Source: Liolophura sinensis | Lineage: Eukaryota > Mollusca > Polyplacophora > Chitonida > Chitonidae | DNA: 64,000 bases | Assembly (NCBI RefSeq): GCF_032854445.1 | Contig: NC_088300.1 | Span: forward strand, 30,733,608 to 30,797,607 | Direction: 5' to 3' | Shown: positions 1 to 11,683 of the stretch, piece after piece | Layout of the letters: the number at the start of each line of letters is the position of its first letter | Numbering within the stretch: the stretch's first letter is position 1 | The notes under the pieces: model-generated | Databases searched by the model: none | Seen by the model: the letters and a program-made list of their open reading frames with translations, nothing else | What the model was told of the DNA's origin: nothing | Program-made: the position numbers and the translations under genes

Positions 1-570
1 ATTTTTGTTTTGTTACGACATTTTCCCACAGGACTTTAGAAAAAATCCGGTAAATTACATTGATAATATATTATTAAGACTTAATAAATCCAGTGCACGA
101 GTAAATCAAACAACCTTATTTTCAGTCGTGCTTTATTTGCCCGAAATGGCTATTCAAAGTTCTGGGAAGTTATCCACGGGAGTGGGGTTGGGGTTGGGTT
201 TCTTGAAGAGAGGGGAGGGATGGTATTGGGGTGGAGGGTGGGTTCTGGCTTGTGTAGAATTTATGCGTCCATGTTTTTATATGAAAGAGGATTAACTCGA
301 TTCTTAGTTCTCATATCGAGCTGGACGAGCACGAACGTGAATTGGATGTGCATATAGTAGGCCTATATGCATGTCTCAATATGGCCTATAGACGTGAAAT
401 CTATCAGACTGCACATCCAGATGTTAGGCATATATCCTATGAATAGCAATCAATGTTCATTTGTAGGTGTTTTCCTATTAAAAGCAATACGTATGCATGC
501 AAAGGAAACTTCATAACAGTTATATGCAGTGATCGATAGGCGCCAATTATACGCAAGGTTTTCAGTATAT

Positions 571-731
571 ATTTATTTATTTATTTATTTGATTGGTGTT
601 TTACGCCATACTCAAGAATATTTCACTTATACAACGACGGCTAGCGTTATGGTGGGGGGAAACCGGGCAGTGCCCGGGGAAAACCCACGGCCATCCGCAG
701 GCTGCTGGAAGACTTTCCCACGTACAGCCGC
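571..731 (-). repeat. tRNA-derived SINE (family 1), 5'-truncated, with target-site duplication
   Basis: An (ATTT)n run is followed by the family-1 body. The element reads on the minus strand and lacks its tRNA-like head. The 11-bp duplication TTTCAGTATAT occurs at 560-570 and 732-742. The right-hand paralogous block has the uninterrupted empty site near 29529-29545, so the insertion post-dates the block duplication. Confidence 0.85.
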
Positions 732-1760
732 TTTCAGTATATAGGCTACACTCGAGAAAAACAATGTGTACCGTTTTGCATACATTTGTTTGTGCAACCC
801 GCGATGTAAACAAGATGTGTATCACAAGTTCACAATTTGGTACACACCGAATGTGTATTAGGCCTACATGACGATGAGGTGTGTTACGCTGAAAATTTGT
901 TACACTTGATGTCTGCCTGTGGCCACATCTTGTGTACACAGCTGCTTTTAGTGAGCAGGCATTTGATGAGATTGACAGTTCCAGATTAAAGTGGATGTAG
1001 CAATTAAGAAGAGTTTTCTCTGCTTTTCCTATACCTCATCTCCATATCACCTTTTTTTTAACGAGCTTAGGGCTATATAGACGTTCCAGACTGTCCCGGG
1101 ATTGTGTATGCAATCCTATCCTGTGATATGTGTTGCACGATCTTCAGATATTCTCCTATGATTAGTTTAACACAATTGTACACACAAAGGACCCTCACGA
1201 AACGCCCATCGCACCCCAATCGAATGGGTTTGAATATATTTATAGTACAGTCACTTTGCTGGAACTCAGAGAAGGCTGTCGTTTATAAGTACAAATTCAT
1301 GTTCACTCTGCACAATTACGATTTCTCAAAGAAGCCAGGGATTTTATTTAATAGTGAAACAATTTGTAAGGTTGTAAGGAGCACCAAATTTGCTATACAT
1401 GTAGTCATAAACGGTGTATTGTATTGAAAAACAATATATATAACTTATACAACGAGTGGTATAATTAAATAAACCTGCATCTTATAGAAGTCTCAACGAA
1501 TAAACCGTGTATCAGCTCCCATTTGCAGGCTTTGCAGTCAGTCATTCAAGCTGTAGTGCGTGTCGACCTGTGTACAGGTGCCACTTATCATCAGCTCTGG
1601 GTCAGACAGATCTGCGTGACACTGGACTAAAGGTTATAGGTGTTGTGACAAAAGTTTATGACCTGTGTATTTAACCGCCTAAAACTGGTCCTCACAATCC
1701 ACATCGGGCCAATGGGCACCTGCTCACAGGAAATCGGATGACACAAGATATAATAAGATA

Positions 1761-1763
<3 letters not shown>

Positions 1764-1833
<70 letters not shown>
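1764..1833. repeat. (TA)n microsatellite
   Basis: About 70 bp of alternating TA. It produces a spurious minus-strand frame rich in Ile-Tyr. The right duplicate block lacks this long run at the matching place (about 30551-30566). Confidence 0.95.
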
Positions 1834-1836
<3 letters not shown>

Positions 1837-2106
1837 AGACCATATTCTGACAGCTGACACGAGGTTGGGTCTTTATAGGTTTTAATGCACAGTGTCTAAA
1901 TATTGGCTCTTATGCTATACATGTTAACATGCAGAGCGAAGTTAATCTTACCATTTGCCACTTTCCCACAGTCGTCACTACCCTGTTTATTCTATATGCT
2001 GTAGTCTTTTATATTATAGGAATGAAAATTGAATTTCTTTTAAACAGAAAGACACAGAGAACCTGTAGCATTACTTACCCTCTTTGTTTAATCACCTGAA
2101 TAATTA

Positions 2107-2352
2107 TATTTATTTATTTGATTAGTGTTTTACGCCGTGCTCAAGAATATTTCACTTATACGACGGCGGCAGGCTCTAAGGTGGGAGGAAACCGAGCAGA
2201 GCCTGAGGGAAACCTACGACCATCAGTAGGTTGCTGGCAGATCTTCCCACTTACGGCCGGAGAGGAAACCAGCATGAGTTGGACTTGCGACCACATTGTT
2301 GAGAGGCTTCTGGGTCATTAGGCTGCACTAACCAACTGGCCCACGGGGGCCC
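2107..2352 (-). repeat. tRNA-derived SINE (family 1), near full length
   Basis: A TTTA tail lies on the left and the body carries the family phrase for 'ttttacgccgtgctcaag'. The right end, read on the minus strand, is tRNA-like (GGGCCCCCGTGGGCCAGTTG). It is shared with 30601-30846, so it inserted before the block duplication. Confidence 0.8.
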
Positions 2353-3326
2353 TTGGATAATTATATGATATAGTTGGGTGTGAATGGTTTAGAATGAAGC
2401 ACTGTAAATCATGGTGTTATTACAGATACATTCGTAAACCAATCGCGTCGACCATATAATAGGCGTTACACGTCAGAAATATCCAAGATTTCCTTAATGA
2501 CATTCAACATACAAACTATGAAAGAAGTATATAAGTTGTAAATACGTGAAGTATAAGATGTCAGGATGGAATCACGTAAAGAGAAGAAATAAATTTAACA
2601 CTTTATAATGATACACGAATAAAAGCATTCGTACCACTGGATACTAACTCTGAAGATCGCCAAAAACCTTCCATTTATGGAATACCTATGTTGTATGAAC
2701 ACAAACTTGCATTCTTTCCAACAAAAGCCTTGTCATATTTGAACTGTTCTATTTGTGTTGAATTAACGCATGGTCTTGTGTTGAAAGAAATGAGCACAAG
2801 ATTTGTTGGATGTTATACACAATACGTGTTACACAATATATATGTTTTGTGGTATTGCATAAAGGACCTCATTTTAGTTCAACACAGGACTGTGTTTTAT
2901 TATTTTGTAAAATGTGTGCATCACATTTATTTAACATGTGTGTGTGTTGGGGTAACCATTACAGCGTGTGTTGAATAAAACACGCATGTTTTTTTTGTGC
3001 ATGCTTCATAGATAAAAATCAGGACACCCGACTTTGTTTCCAGATCACCAAACAATATAGGATGTGTGTATATAGGTCTATGCACGGTCATGCTTGCCGA
3101 GCATGTCAAACCCATTCAGGAGACTTCAGCCCGTGTGGAAAATAACTGTAGTGGAAATATTATATTCTTTGTGCATATTTATATAGAGCTTGTTTATCTT
3201 ATCAGATAACATGTTCAAGGTAAGGCCATGGTACAAGACATGTGACCAGCTGTTAACTTGGCACAAGCTTATATATAAAAGCTTTTACATGCGTGGTATA
3301 TATGTATTGCGAACTGTGTATGACAA

Positions 3327-3369
3327 TTTATTTATTTATTTGATTGGTGTTTTACGCCGTACTCAAGAT
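3327..3369 (-). repeat. 43-bp SINE (family 1) tail fragment with target-site duplication
   Basis: Only the (TTTA)n tail and about 25 bp of body are present. The flanking 12-bp duplication TGTGTATGACAA lies at 3315-3326 and 3370-3381. The right block has an empty site near 33328-33345. Confidence 0.75.
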
Positions 3370-3414
3370 TGTGTATGACAAATGTGTATGGCTATACATA
3401 GTTCATATATAAAG

Positions 3415-3457
<43 letters not shown>

Positions 3458-3471
3458 GTATTTTACGCCAT

Positions 3472-3810
3472 TGATTTATTAAGTCTTAATAATATATTTT
3501 TTCTAAAGTCAAATATGCAGGCAATAGTGTTTGATATAAACTCAGTAGGCCCCCATATATTAGCAAGGTGAAACCATGGAGGTACATATGTATTTATTTT
3601 TTGGATTGGTCTTTTACACAGTACTCAAGAATATTTCACCTATACGACGGCGGCCAGCATTACGGTTTGAAGAAACCCGGTCAAGGCCCGGGGGAAACCC
3701 GCGACCATCCACAAGTTGCTGTAGACCTTTCCACGTGCGGCCGGAGAGGAAGCCAACATGAACGTGACTTAAACTCACAATGACCACATTGGTGAGAGGC
3801 TTCTGTATTC
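3472..3810 (-). repeat. inverted copy of the block-junction sequence plus a SINE
   Basis: From about 3472 to about 3670 the sequence is the reverse complement of 28810-29050, the left junction of the right block. It includes the phrases for 'tttattaagtcttaataat', 'tatgcaggcaatagtgttt' and 'gtgaaaccatggaggtaca', and runs into a family-1 SINE. It is not in colinear position relative to the right block. Confidence 0.75.
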
Positions 3811-4332
3811 TTATACGTATACTGATTATTTGTCTCCTGCAGTATTTATGATGTATAATGCAAATTTTATATCCAACACAACCAAGACTCTCTTTAATTT
3901 CATGCTAGCCACCCCATACGGACACTATTTAACGTAAGCCATTTTGTCGGTTTGTTACATAAGACACGGCATATTCCTGTATATGTATGTATTAGTTTGG
4001 GCTTGCATATTCTATTTAAGATCATTCACATTTGTTCATTGAGGAAATGGGACAAAAACCCAATTATATCTTCTTTTCAGGTATATATTAACAAACCTGA
4101 TGACAGAAATGTAGCCTGTCGTATGCCAAGGAAGCATGGTTCGAACATGATGTCGACCCCTTATTGAAGTCATGTATGTTGATATCACAGTGGTTTCATG
4201 TGACGGAGTGTATTCGTCATCAGCAAGATTATTGGAACCTTTCAAGACAGACACATACACGTGGATGGAAATTAAATGGATTAAGTCGTTTTAAAGTTAT
4301 ATGATGTATCGTTCTGATGATTCATCTACGAT

Positions 4333-4663
4333 AAGTGAGTGAGTGCTTGGGGTTTAACGTCGTACTCAACAATTTTTCAGTCCTATGACGACGAAGGAAT
4401 CATTAGGGTGCATGTACGAGTAATGTGCCTCTACCGCTCTTTTATGTAGTGCTGCTTCACTGAGACGACTTACCGAATGCAAGTAAGTCGCCCCGCCCAA
4501 GCCATTATACTGATACGGGTCATTATCCCCTTCATGCTGAACGCCAAGCGAGGAAGTTACAACTTCCTCTTTTAGAGTCTTAGGTGTGACTCGATCAAGG
4601 ATTGATCCTGGATCTACCGGTCCCGAAGCGGACGCTCTACCAACTGTGCTATCCGGGCCGGTC
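4333..4663 (-). repeat. tRNA-derived SINE (family 2) with target-site duplication
   Basis: Read on the minus strand, the head is tRNA-like with an A box (TAGCACAGTTGGTAGAGC) and a B box (GGATCAATCC). The tail is ACTC-rich (plus-strand gtgagtgagtg). An imperfect 11-bp duplication flanks it: TCATCTACGAT at 4322-4332 and TCATCAACGAT at 4664-4674. The right block has the empty site at 33751-33761. Compared with the 63040 copy it has an internal gap. Confidence 0.85.
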
Positions 4664-4848
4664 TCATCAACGATGATGTCACAAACCTATATAAATACAG
4701 GCAGTTGGTTTCTAAATCCACTTTGCCTTGGACACGAAAGCTGTATTGTATATGGGCAGGGGGTTTGGTGATAATAAGTGCTTACGATCGTTCAAGACCC
4801 CATGTCTTCCACCAGTATGGCATGCAAGTTTGTAGGTCTCACGTTATT

Positions 4849-5112
4849 TATTTATTTATTTGATTGGTGTTTTAAGCTGTACTCAAGACTATTTCACTTA
4901 TACGACGGCAACCAGCATTACGGTAGGAGGAAACCGGGCAGAGCCCGCTAGAAACCCACGATCATCTGCAGGTTGCTGGCATACCTTCCCACGTACGGCC
5001 GGAGAGGAAGCCAGCATGAACTGGACTTGAGCTCAGAGCAACCGCATTGGTGAGAGGCTCCTGGGTCATTATGCTTCATTAGAGCACTAACCAACTGAGC
5101 CACAGAGGCTCC
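4849..5112 (-). repeat. tRNA-derived SINE (family 1), near full length
   Basis: The tail is on the left. The right end on the minus strand is a tRNA-like head (GAGCCTCTGTGGCTCAGTTG) with an A box, and there is a degenerate B box near 5010-5040. It is shared with 33929-34175 in the right block. Confidence 0.85.
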
Positions 5113-5569
5113 TAGCTCACACGTGGGAAAATTCATAAATTACTTGCCAAAGATCGATGGTTTATATAAATACATGACGTCACATCACCCTTTTTCCTCA
5201 CGTTCACCAGAAGGAATGAACTTTTGGGATTCTTTTGCCAGTAATCTTTTGCTCATAAAGGCTGCGTAAAGCATACACTGAAGGTAAAAGACTTAAGTGA
5301 TACCTGAAACGCTTGGTTTTTATTTCTTAATATGGAGTATATGATATATATGATGACAACATATAAAACTACAAAACATTTTCTTAGCTTACTCCTTGGG
5401 ACGTAAAAATGGCTTTAAATCATAGTTTTCGAAAGGTCCCAATCTTCATGTCAGGAAATTACATGTATTTGGTCTGTTGCGGTGACGTTTATGGGGATAG
5501 CTGTGAAAACAACTTTGTTTTGGGAAGCCCGAAACTGCTCCCGAGTTCCAGTATGTTCAACGAATATAT

Positions 5570-6065
5570 CGAGTTGTACATTGCTCAGTGGCGGTTGATG
5601 GGTTGTACATTGATCAGTGGCAGGTGATGGGTTGTACGTTGATGAGTGCCAGGTGATGGGTTGTAAATTGATGAGTGGCAGGTGATAGGTTGTACACTGA
5701 TCAGTGGCAGTTGTTGGTTAGTACACTGATCAGTGGCAGGTGATGGGTTGTACACTGATCAGTGGCAGGTGATGGGTTATACATTGATCAGTGGCAAGTG
5801 ATGAGTTGTACATTAATCAGTGGCGGGTGATGGTTGTAAATTGATTAGTGGCAGGTGATGGGTTATACACTGATCAGTGGCAGGTGATGGGTTGTACATT
5901 GGTCAGTGGCAGGTGATGGGTTGTACACTGATCAGTGGCAGGTGATTGGTTGTACATTGATGAGTGGTAGGTGATGGGTTGTACATTGATCCGTGGCAGG
6001 TGATGGGTTATACATTGATCAGTGGAAGTTGGTGGGTTGTATATTGATCCGTGGCAGGTGAGGGC
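5570..6065. repeat. 29-bp minisatellite, about 17 units
   Basis: The unit contains GATCAGTGGCAGGTGATGGG followed by TTGTACACT. Spacing of CAGTGGCAGG at 5702, 5731 and 5760 is exactly 29 bp. The paralogous array at 34770-34930 has only about six units. Confidence 0.92.
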
Positions 6066-7068
6066 TTGTTCGTATAATAGAATCGTTATATTAAATTAAT
6101 AGAATTTAACATGATAATCTGCCGCAAGTAGTAACAGTACACATTCTAGAATAATAGATAACACAGAATTGTTGTTAAATTTAACAAATTATTTTTTATC
6201 AAAATGTGCTCTGTTCAGAGTGGCTATATAGAACAGAGAAAGGCTACTCAATGACTACAATCTGTAGGGATCATGTGACCATGGTATAACTATTACACAC
6301 TGTTGAGATACATGCTGACTTAATCACGTAAGCCTATTCTCCTGCGCTGAGGCTTTGGTCGAGAATCCTAGGAGCATAGGCAGGAGGCATGTATACAACA
6401 CCTATTTGATCTGTCTATTTTTGATCATTCGTCATCAAGATGACGTAGAGAGGCTGGTAATACTTCAAGTTGTCGTTAATTGTTTGTCTGGTCACTTCTG
6501 TTAACTCAGTACTCTGATTACTCTGCTGAAGAGACAGCCTGTGGCCTCAGGAAGACTGTTGAGTCGTCGAGGGTGTCCTGTCATTCAGGGAATGCATCCT
6601 CTAGGTCCTACATCCCACCTCTGACCCACCTCAGAAGCTCCGTACAGAACGGCAGACCAGTCTGCGTGCAGTACTTCTTTAACATACGAGCTGAAACACA
6701 AAACAGAGAATAAAACATGAAAGTAGAAAATAATGTGTTTACAGAAAGCCTGTTTGAGTAATGGTAGAATTTATTCTGTTATTGGAGCATAATGCAGTGT
6801 AAAATTCAAGTACTATATCCTGTTAGTCCAATGCAATGTCAACGGTGAATTAACTATATGGAACACGTGTGTTGTAATTAACAGAATAATCTGCAGCAAG
6901 AGCAGAATACATTCTATAATCACTCCGACAACAGATTTCTTTCTCGAAGGAATGTTTGTTTCCCAAACAGTTTAGCTGTTATTTAATACAAATCACTGAC
7001 CAGCACCCAATTAAGTGAGTGTGTGTGTTTGTGTGGGTACGTGTGTGTGTGTGTGGGGAAGGGTGTGT

Positions 7069-7092
7069 GGGGGGGGGGGGGGGGGGGGGGGG
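7069..7092. repeat. poly-G run, 24 bases
   Basis: An uninterrupted G tract follows a (GT)n stretch. The paralogous run at 35775-35792 is 18 bases. Such tracts are prone to length change and assembly error. Confidence 0.9.
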
Positions 7093-7602
7093 TGATCTTT
7101 CTTTGTATACAAGGGAATTTAGTGAAAAATATAGTTGCAGCGTTGAAGAGAATGAGGTTCTTCAAAATAACTGACCGAGGAGGCCGTTAAGCCATAATCA
7201 TTCATTTATTCAAAGGGCTGGACAGAGGGAAGGACTGACGCGGACATCTGCGACAACATGCATGCTTAGGCTAATTCTGACAGAAAGGCCAGTCTGTGAA
7301 AATTCAGTTTGCGTTTATTCATTTATTTATTTATTTATTTATTTATTTATTTCAGTGGTGTAAGGTCAAGTTCACTGGTGGAGGAAAACTGCCGGCATAT
7401 CGCATGCGGAAGTTGGAAGTTGTGACTCACAACTATACAGTTGTCATCTTACCAGGAAACTCATCACAGGCAGCTTAGTCACGTTTTGACGTTGTTTTCC
7501 TGTCCAACAGTTGACAGTGTCAGCTAATGTGGTCATATGACTCTGAGTTGAATTAGCTCAACTGTATAACTCATATACCTACACGAATAAAAATAAAAAA
7601 TA

Positions 7603-7650
7603 ATGAAATATTCTTGAGCACGTAAAACACGGATCAAACAAGTAAATAAA
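7603..7650 (+). repeat. SINE (family 1) tail fragment, plus orientation
   Basis: The reverse-complement phrase of the family body (tgaaatattcttgagcacg, then an aaacaagtaaataaa tail) is present. A related piece lies at 38460-38510, next to the right boundary of the large insert in the other block. Confidence 0.65.
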
Positions 7651-9003
7651 CATAATTCAAGATTTTTGAGTCAGCTGACCCAAACTTTTCTCTCACGAAA
7701 GAACAGGCCATCACTGTATCAGTTGTTATGCTCATACAGAACATTGCCGCGTAAACCACAATATTTGGTAAAGCGTCGAAATATTCTTAAGTACGGTGGA
7801 AACATAAATAAATAAATCAATAAATCAATCAATAAATAAATAAATCAATAAATCATAAAAATTAATAAATAAATACATATATGTTGTACCTGGATTTGTA
7901 AGAAGATCGGTGGCATCTATCACTACAATTGTTTTTCCGGTCTGCTTTTCAGTGTTGGTGAACAAGGTATGCACGGATTTGAACTCTGCTTCAGGCGGGT
8001 CAAAAATAAGTAAAACCTGCGATAAGCTGAGAGAAATCTTGTTTTGACACCAATTGAATGCCCAGGGTTATATTCCCATCGAATTTCAAACGTGTTTTAA
8101 ACGTAAGATTATTTTCAGTATCATAGGGGTTCAAACACTTAATAAATAATGTCTTTTTCAGTATAATCTACTACAGCTGGTACCCGGGAACACATGAACT
8201 TTATACTGCGGTGTAGTTTTAATGCGTTAAAAAAGCGTTGTAAAACTGATATCAAAACCCTTCTTGACACACTCCTTAATGTGCAGTATGGTACACTATT
8301 AGAGTTACCATATATCACTTACTTTATTACACATGCCATATAGTCTGTACAGCGAGGCAATTGTTATGCCGTGGTGAAGCATCAGAAAGGTGTGTTGATA
8401 CCCTTCACGTAACACTTCGTCAACTGGCTTCATCTGGCTGCTCAGGTAATACGTCATATCCTTGGCAAAGACAATGGAATAATCTCAAGAAAAAAACCCA
8501 TGAACCATTTTTATCGGACAGCTGAACATCCATGAACCCCAGATTATTGGACAATTGAACGCCAGTGCGGGAAACCCCTTTCATGGATTTACAGACGTTA
8601 TTAGGCAGCAGGAGGCATAAGGGCATGGCTTTTCAGCAGTTATTATCAACACACATACACACACACTGTATATGTCTTCAGCAATACCAAAGTATTCCAA
8701 AAAACGACACGTTATTCCATTTTGAACACATTTTGTTTTTGTGTGGTAATGTATATTTGGACTAAATCTGCCTGTATTTCCACCTCAGCACAATTTACGT
8801 GACATGTAATCCCCTATATAAATGAAAACATAAACGATGGCAAGAAAGATCCATCTTATCTGAAAATTGAAAAACCTCATTCCAAAACCCATGTCTGACA
8901 GCAAATGACGGAAAAAATTAATGAATTGTATGTTAATAAAATTGCCCCTCAGTTTCATGAAACTATGCGTCGAGAAACACATTTGTATACCAGCCGTCAC
9001 TCA

Positions 9004-10365
9004 ATAAGGACGTTCTGGTCATTAATCGTTTAATCCTTCGTACCGAAATTCTCTTTGACAATAGCACTGATTAGGGTAGTCAAACGGCTGTAAAGGTAAC
9101 AAAAAGGGGACAGACAACACCCATAATTGACGTGGGTTAACACATCGCTAATCCTAGATCCTAACACCCTAATCCCCCACCCCACACCCCCTCTTGTGTT
9201 ATATTTCTGTTCTCCTCAGGTAAACCATTTTATGCTTTCAGATTTAGCCAAATGAATTTTGGCAATATTTCTCATTAAATCAAGAAAATGGGATATTTCG
9301 ACATGTATATATCATGTATAAAACAGCCATGCATAAATTTTTCTGCAGTGACAAATTAGTCATCTTACTCTTAGCATAATTTAAAAGGAAGGTGGATATC
9401 AAAATCTCGTATGCTACTTTATGTCTTATAGCCAAATGCTATTTAGTCAGGCACTTGGATCCGATCTAATTAGGTACATAACGTTACCTCGCCCAAATTT
9501 TTAGCTACAAATCGGATTAAACTTGAACGGAACATTGTGTGACCGTGGTGTACGACGTGCGGGAATTTTCCAGTCATCCTTTTTACACTCCGAGTTGTTT
9601 ATTTATTTATTTGGTTGTTAATTAACACCACACTCTTCCATTTTTCACTTATACAATAGCCTGCACTCAGTCTCATGGATGGGATAAGCCGAATGTCGGG
9701 ATAACCACTGACCTTTGTGACGTATATAATATATATAGACCCACCACCTTGCACCGTCAATAGTTGCTATAATGTCACCATACAAGGACCTACGAACACT
9801 GAAAGCGCGGAAATCTAGAAATGTCTCTGCCAAGGCCGGGACTGAACAGCGACTTCATAATGAGCCTTGTGGTTAGAATCATGAACACTAATTCTCTCCA
9901 AAAAATCTTTCGTCAAATTTGATCCCTGAGTGATGACGGATTGCATATTCTTCGATCTAACTGACAGATCCGTTCTTCTGTCGAATGAATCCGTTTCTGA
10001 TTTGTATTTGTACGTGGGAAAAGTTCGTCAGTAACTTGCCAGATGTCGTTCGTTAGTAGAGGATACTCTACTTTCCTCTACTGACAGTCGTTGTTTAGGT
10101 AAAAAAGTATAAACGTCAAATAAATAATAAATTTATGTATATCGAATATCACAGTTTGACGATACACTAGAGGAGTGTCAACATATACCATTCCAGTGAA
10201 CGACTTTTTATGAATATGATGGTATATCACTTGATAAATTTTTAAAAAAAGAAGTACTATTGGTAATCACTGTTTAATTCGCAGTAGTTGTTTTCAAGCT
10301 ATCTTCTTTACTTGGATTATCACACTGTATAAATGGAGATTAAAAGTGAAAACCTATCTGCATGT
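9004..10365. other. no gene seen; one SINE-like relic
   Basis: This stretch follows the end of the left duplication block. No frame with recognisable protein similarity was found. 9597-9900 holds a TTTA run and a body with a weak B-box-like motif (CCGGGACTGAAC), resembling those at 25244 and 41525, so probably a third SINE family. Confidence 0.5.
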
Positions 10366-10602
10366 ATTTATTTGATTGATGTTTTACGCCGTGGTCAGGA
10401 ATATTTCACTTATTCGACAGAGGTCAGCATAATTCCTGGAGGGGAAAACCACGACCATCAGCAGGTTGCTGAAAGATCAGAACACGTACAGCCGTGAGGA
10501 ACCCAGCATGAGGTGGGCTTGAACTCAAAGCGAACGCATTGTTGACAGGAACCTGAGTGAATGCACGACACTGATATCCTAAGCACTCGGCCAGGGAGGC
10601 CC
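10366..10602 (-). repeat. tRNA-derived SINE (family 1), near full length
   Basis: TTTATTTGATTGATGTTTTA lies on the left and the minus-strand head GGGGCCTCCCTGGCCGAG on the right. The 10424-10765 frame over it is a by-product of the SINE. Confidence 0.8.
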
Positions 10603-11034
10603 CTTTTTTGGAGAACAACATGGTTGGGTAATCTTTCTGTAGACTATGATTTGATGGTTTACATGAGACGAAGGGTTCTGGTTTGTTTAAAAGTTTGTTG
10701 TTGAACAGCTTCGTACATGAACACTTTTGAGTATCTCGCACTATCTCACTAACAGAAACATACATTCACAAAGTGATTCACGATGCATGAACTTGGTTGA
10801 CAGCTGAATGGGCTTTCCGTTGTTGACGGTTTGGTGTTTTTCTTCAGGAGTTATTGGAAAGCGGGTCATGATCAAGGGACTCGCCTGTCAATCTGTTGTA
10901 GTTTATAATGTTGCAAACCTGTCTTAGTGAAGTGGGGGCTGTGAAGGAACTGATTTTTGTGACAAATGCATGCACACTGGATAATATATATCCGCTGTCT
11001 GGGATAGGTTACCTCACTACGCACGGACACCAAG

Positions 11035-11438
11035 GACGACACCCGCCGCCAGCCAGCTCGCCAACAGCAGCAGTCAACGCCGCGGCGGCGGCGGGGACGG
11101 AAGCGGGGTCAGAGAACGTTCGCGGGAAGAGACTCAGACCCGGTCGATACTACTCTCCATGCATTGTACTATGACCCCAATAGTCCAGCGGCTTACAGCG
11201 GCGTCAAGCCTTGCACGGTCAATCCGCGTCCAAACGATCGGTGTACCGTTATCGCGCCGGCGATCTCGTGTGTATAAGTAAGGTGAAAGGGAAATTCGAA
11301 AAATCGTACCTCCCGAATTGGAGCACGGAAATGTTCCGCATCGTCCACACCCACCCTCGTCAGCCTGTCGTGTACACACTGGATGATTTGAACGGGGAAC
11401 GGTTGCTCGGCACGTTTTACAAAAACTGCAACCGGTGA
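11035..11438 (+). pseudogene. integrase remnant: N- and C-terminal parts, catalytic core deleted
   Basis: One frame (about 11150-11210) reads LHALYYDPNSPAAYSGVKPC after a basic Gln/Arg-rich stretch. This resembles the start of Maverick/Polinton integrases, where a YYDPxxPxxxxGV motif opens the protein. The next piece (11211-11438, another frame) reads YRAGDLVCISKVKGKFEKSY and ends LLGTFYKNCNR, which resembles the C-terminal DNA-binding part of the same integrases. The roughly 150-200 residues between these parts in the family, with the D,D-35-E catalytic residues, are absent. The junction near 11205 therefore looks like an internal deletion plus a frame change. Confidence 0.7.
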
Positions 11439-11590
11439 CGGCCGCGGCAGACCAGTTTTATCAGGTGGAGAAGATCTTAAAAGGTAACGTCGCCGAGGAA
11501 AACTGCACTATTGGGTGAAGTGGGTCGGCTATCCACCCAGCTTTAATTCTTGGGTGTCGGCCACCGAAGTTAAACATATTTAACCCTGAG
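11439..11590 (+). pseudogene. chromodomain relic of the integrase
   Basis: Downstream of the integrase C-terminal piece, different frames give FYQVEKIL and then YPPSFNSWV (about 11530-11557). This is the pattern of a chromodomain (aromatic cage plus the WxGY...W segment). Polinton-type integrases often end in one. At least one frameshift separates the two halves and no continuous frame links it to the integrase piece. Confidence 0.6.
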
Positions 11591-11683
11591 GATGACGGGC
11601 GTAACTGCCACTCCCGAGCCACCTTCCTCAAGGGATAGCCCAGTGGGTACAAGGCTTGCGCGAGAATAGTTCTCGGAGTTCTC

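Larger units (their letters stand above)
6533..8483 (-). pseudogene. sulfotransferase-like pseudogene, copy A (exons 3-5 only)
   Basis: Three exons of the copy B family are present on the minus strand. Exon 3 (8483-8323, CAG-type acceptor through GTAAGT donor) reads YSIVFAKDMTYYLSSQ and keeps SLYR, but the 3'-phosphate loop RHPRKTVASLY of copy B is changed to LHHGITIASLY. Exon 4 (8016-7890) reads VLLIFDPPEAEFKSVH and ends in TNPG before a GT. Exon 5 starts at 6690 and reads ARMLKKYCTQTGLPF, but meets TAG at 6608-6610 (after RGGM) and TGA at 6581-6583. The copy B C-terminus runs about 50 residues further. Exons 1 and 2, including the P-loop, were not found upstream to 10.9 kb, because the duplication ends at about 9003. 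It is a 5'-truncated, non-functional copy; the family assignment rests on alignment by eye with copy B. Confidence 0.8.
1..9003. repeat. segmental duplication, left copy (copy A block)
   Basis: This block and 28962-40440 are the same sequence in the same orientation. Near-identical runs can be followed from the first bases (matching from 28962) through the minisatellite at 5570, the G-run at 7069 and the sulfotransferase exons, to about 9003 (matching about 40436). The copies have diverged by point changes and by separate insertions. The left edge is cut by the window, so the true start may lie outside. One stretch, 3472 to about 3670, matches the 28810-29050 junction in inverted orientation and not the expected colinear position. 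Confidence 0.9.

Noticed and set aside
1627-1860. Frame with a long Ile-Tyr run
   Set aside because: By-product of a (TA)n microsatellite; the same happens at 27450 and 32740-33000.
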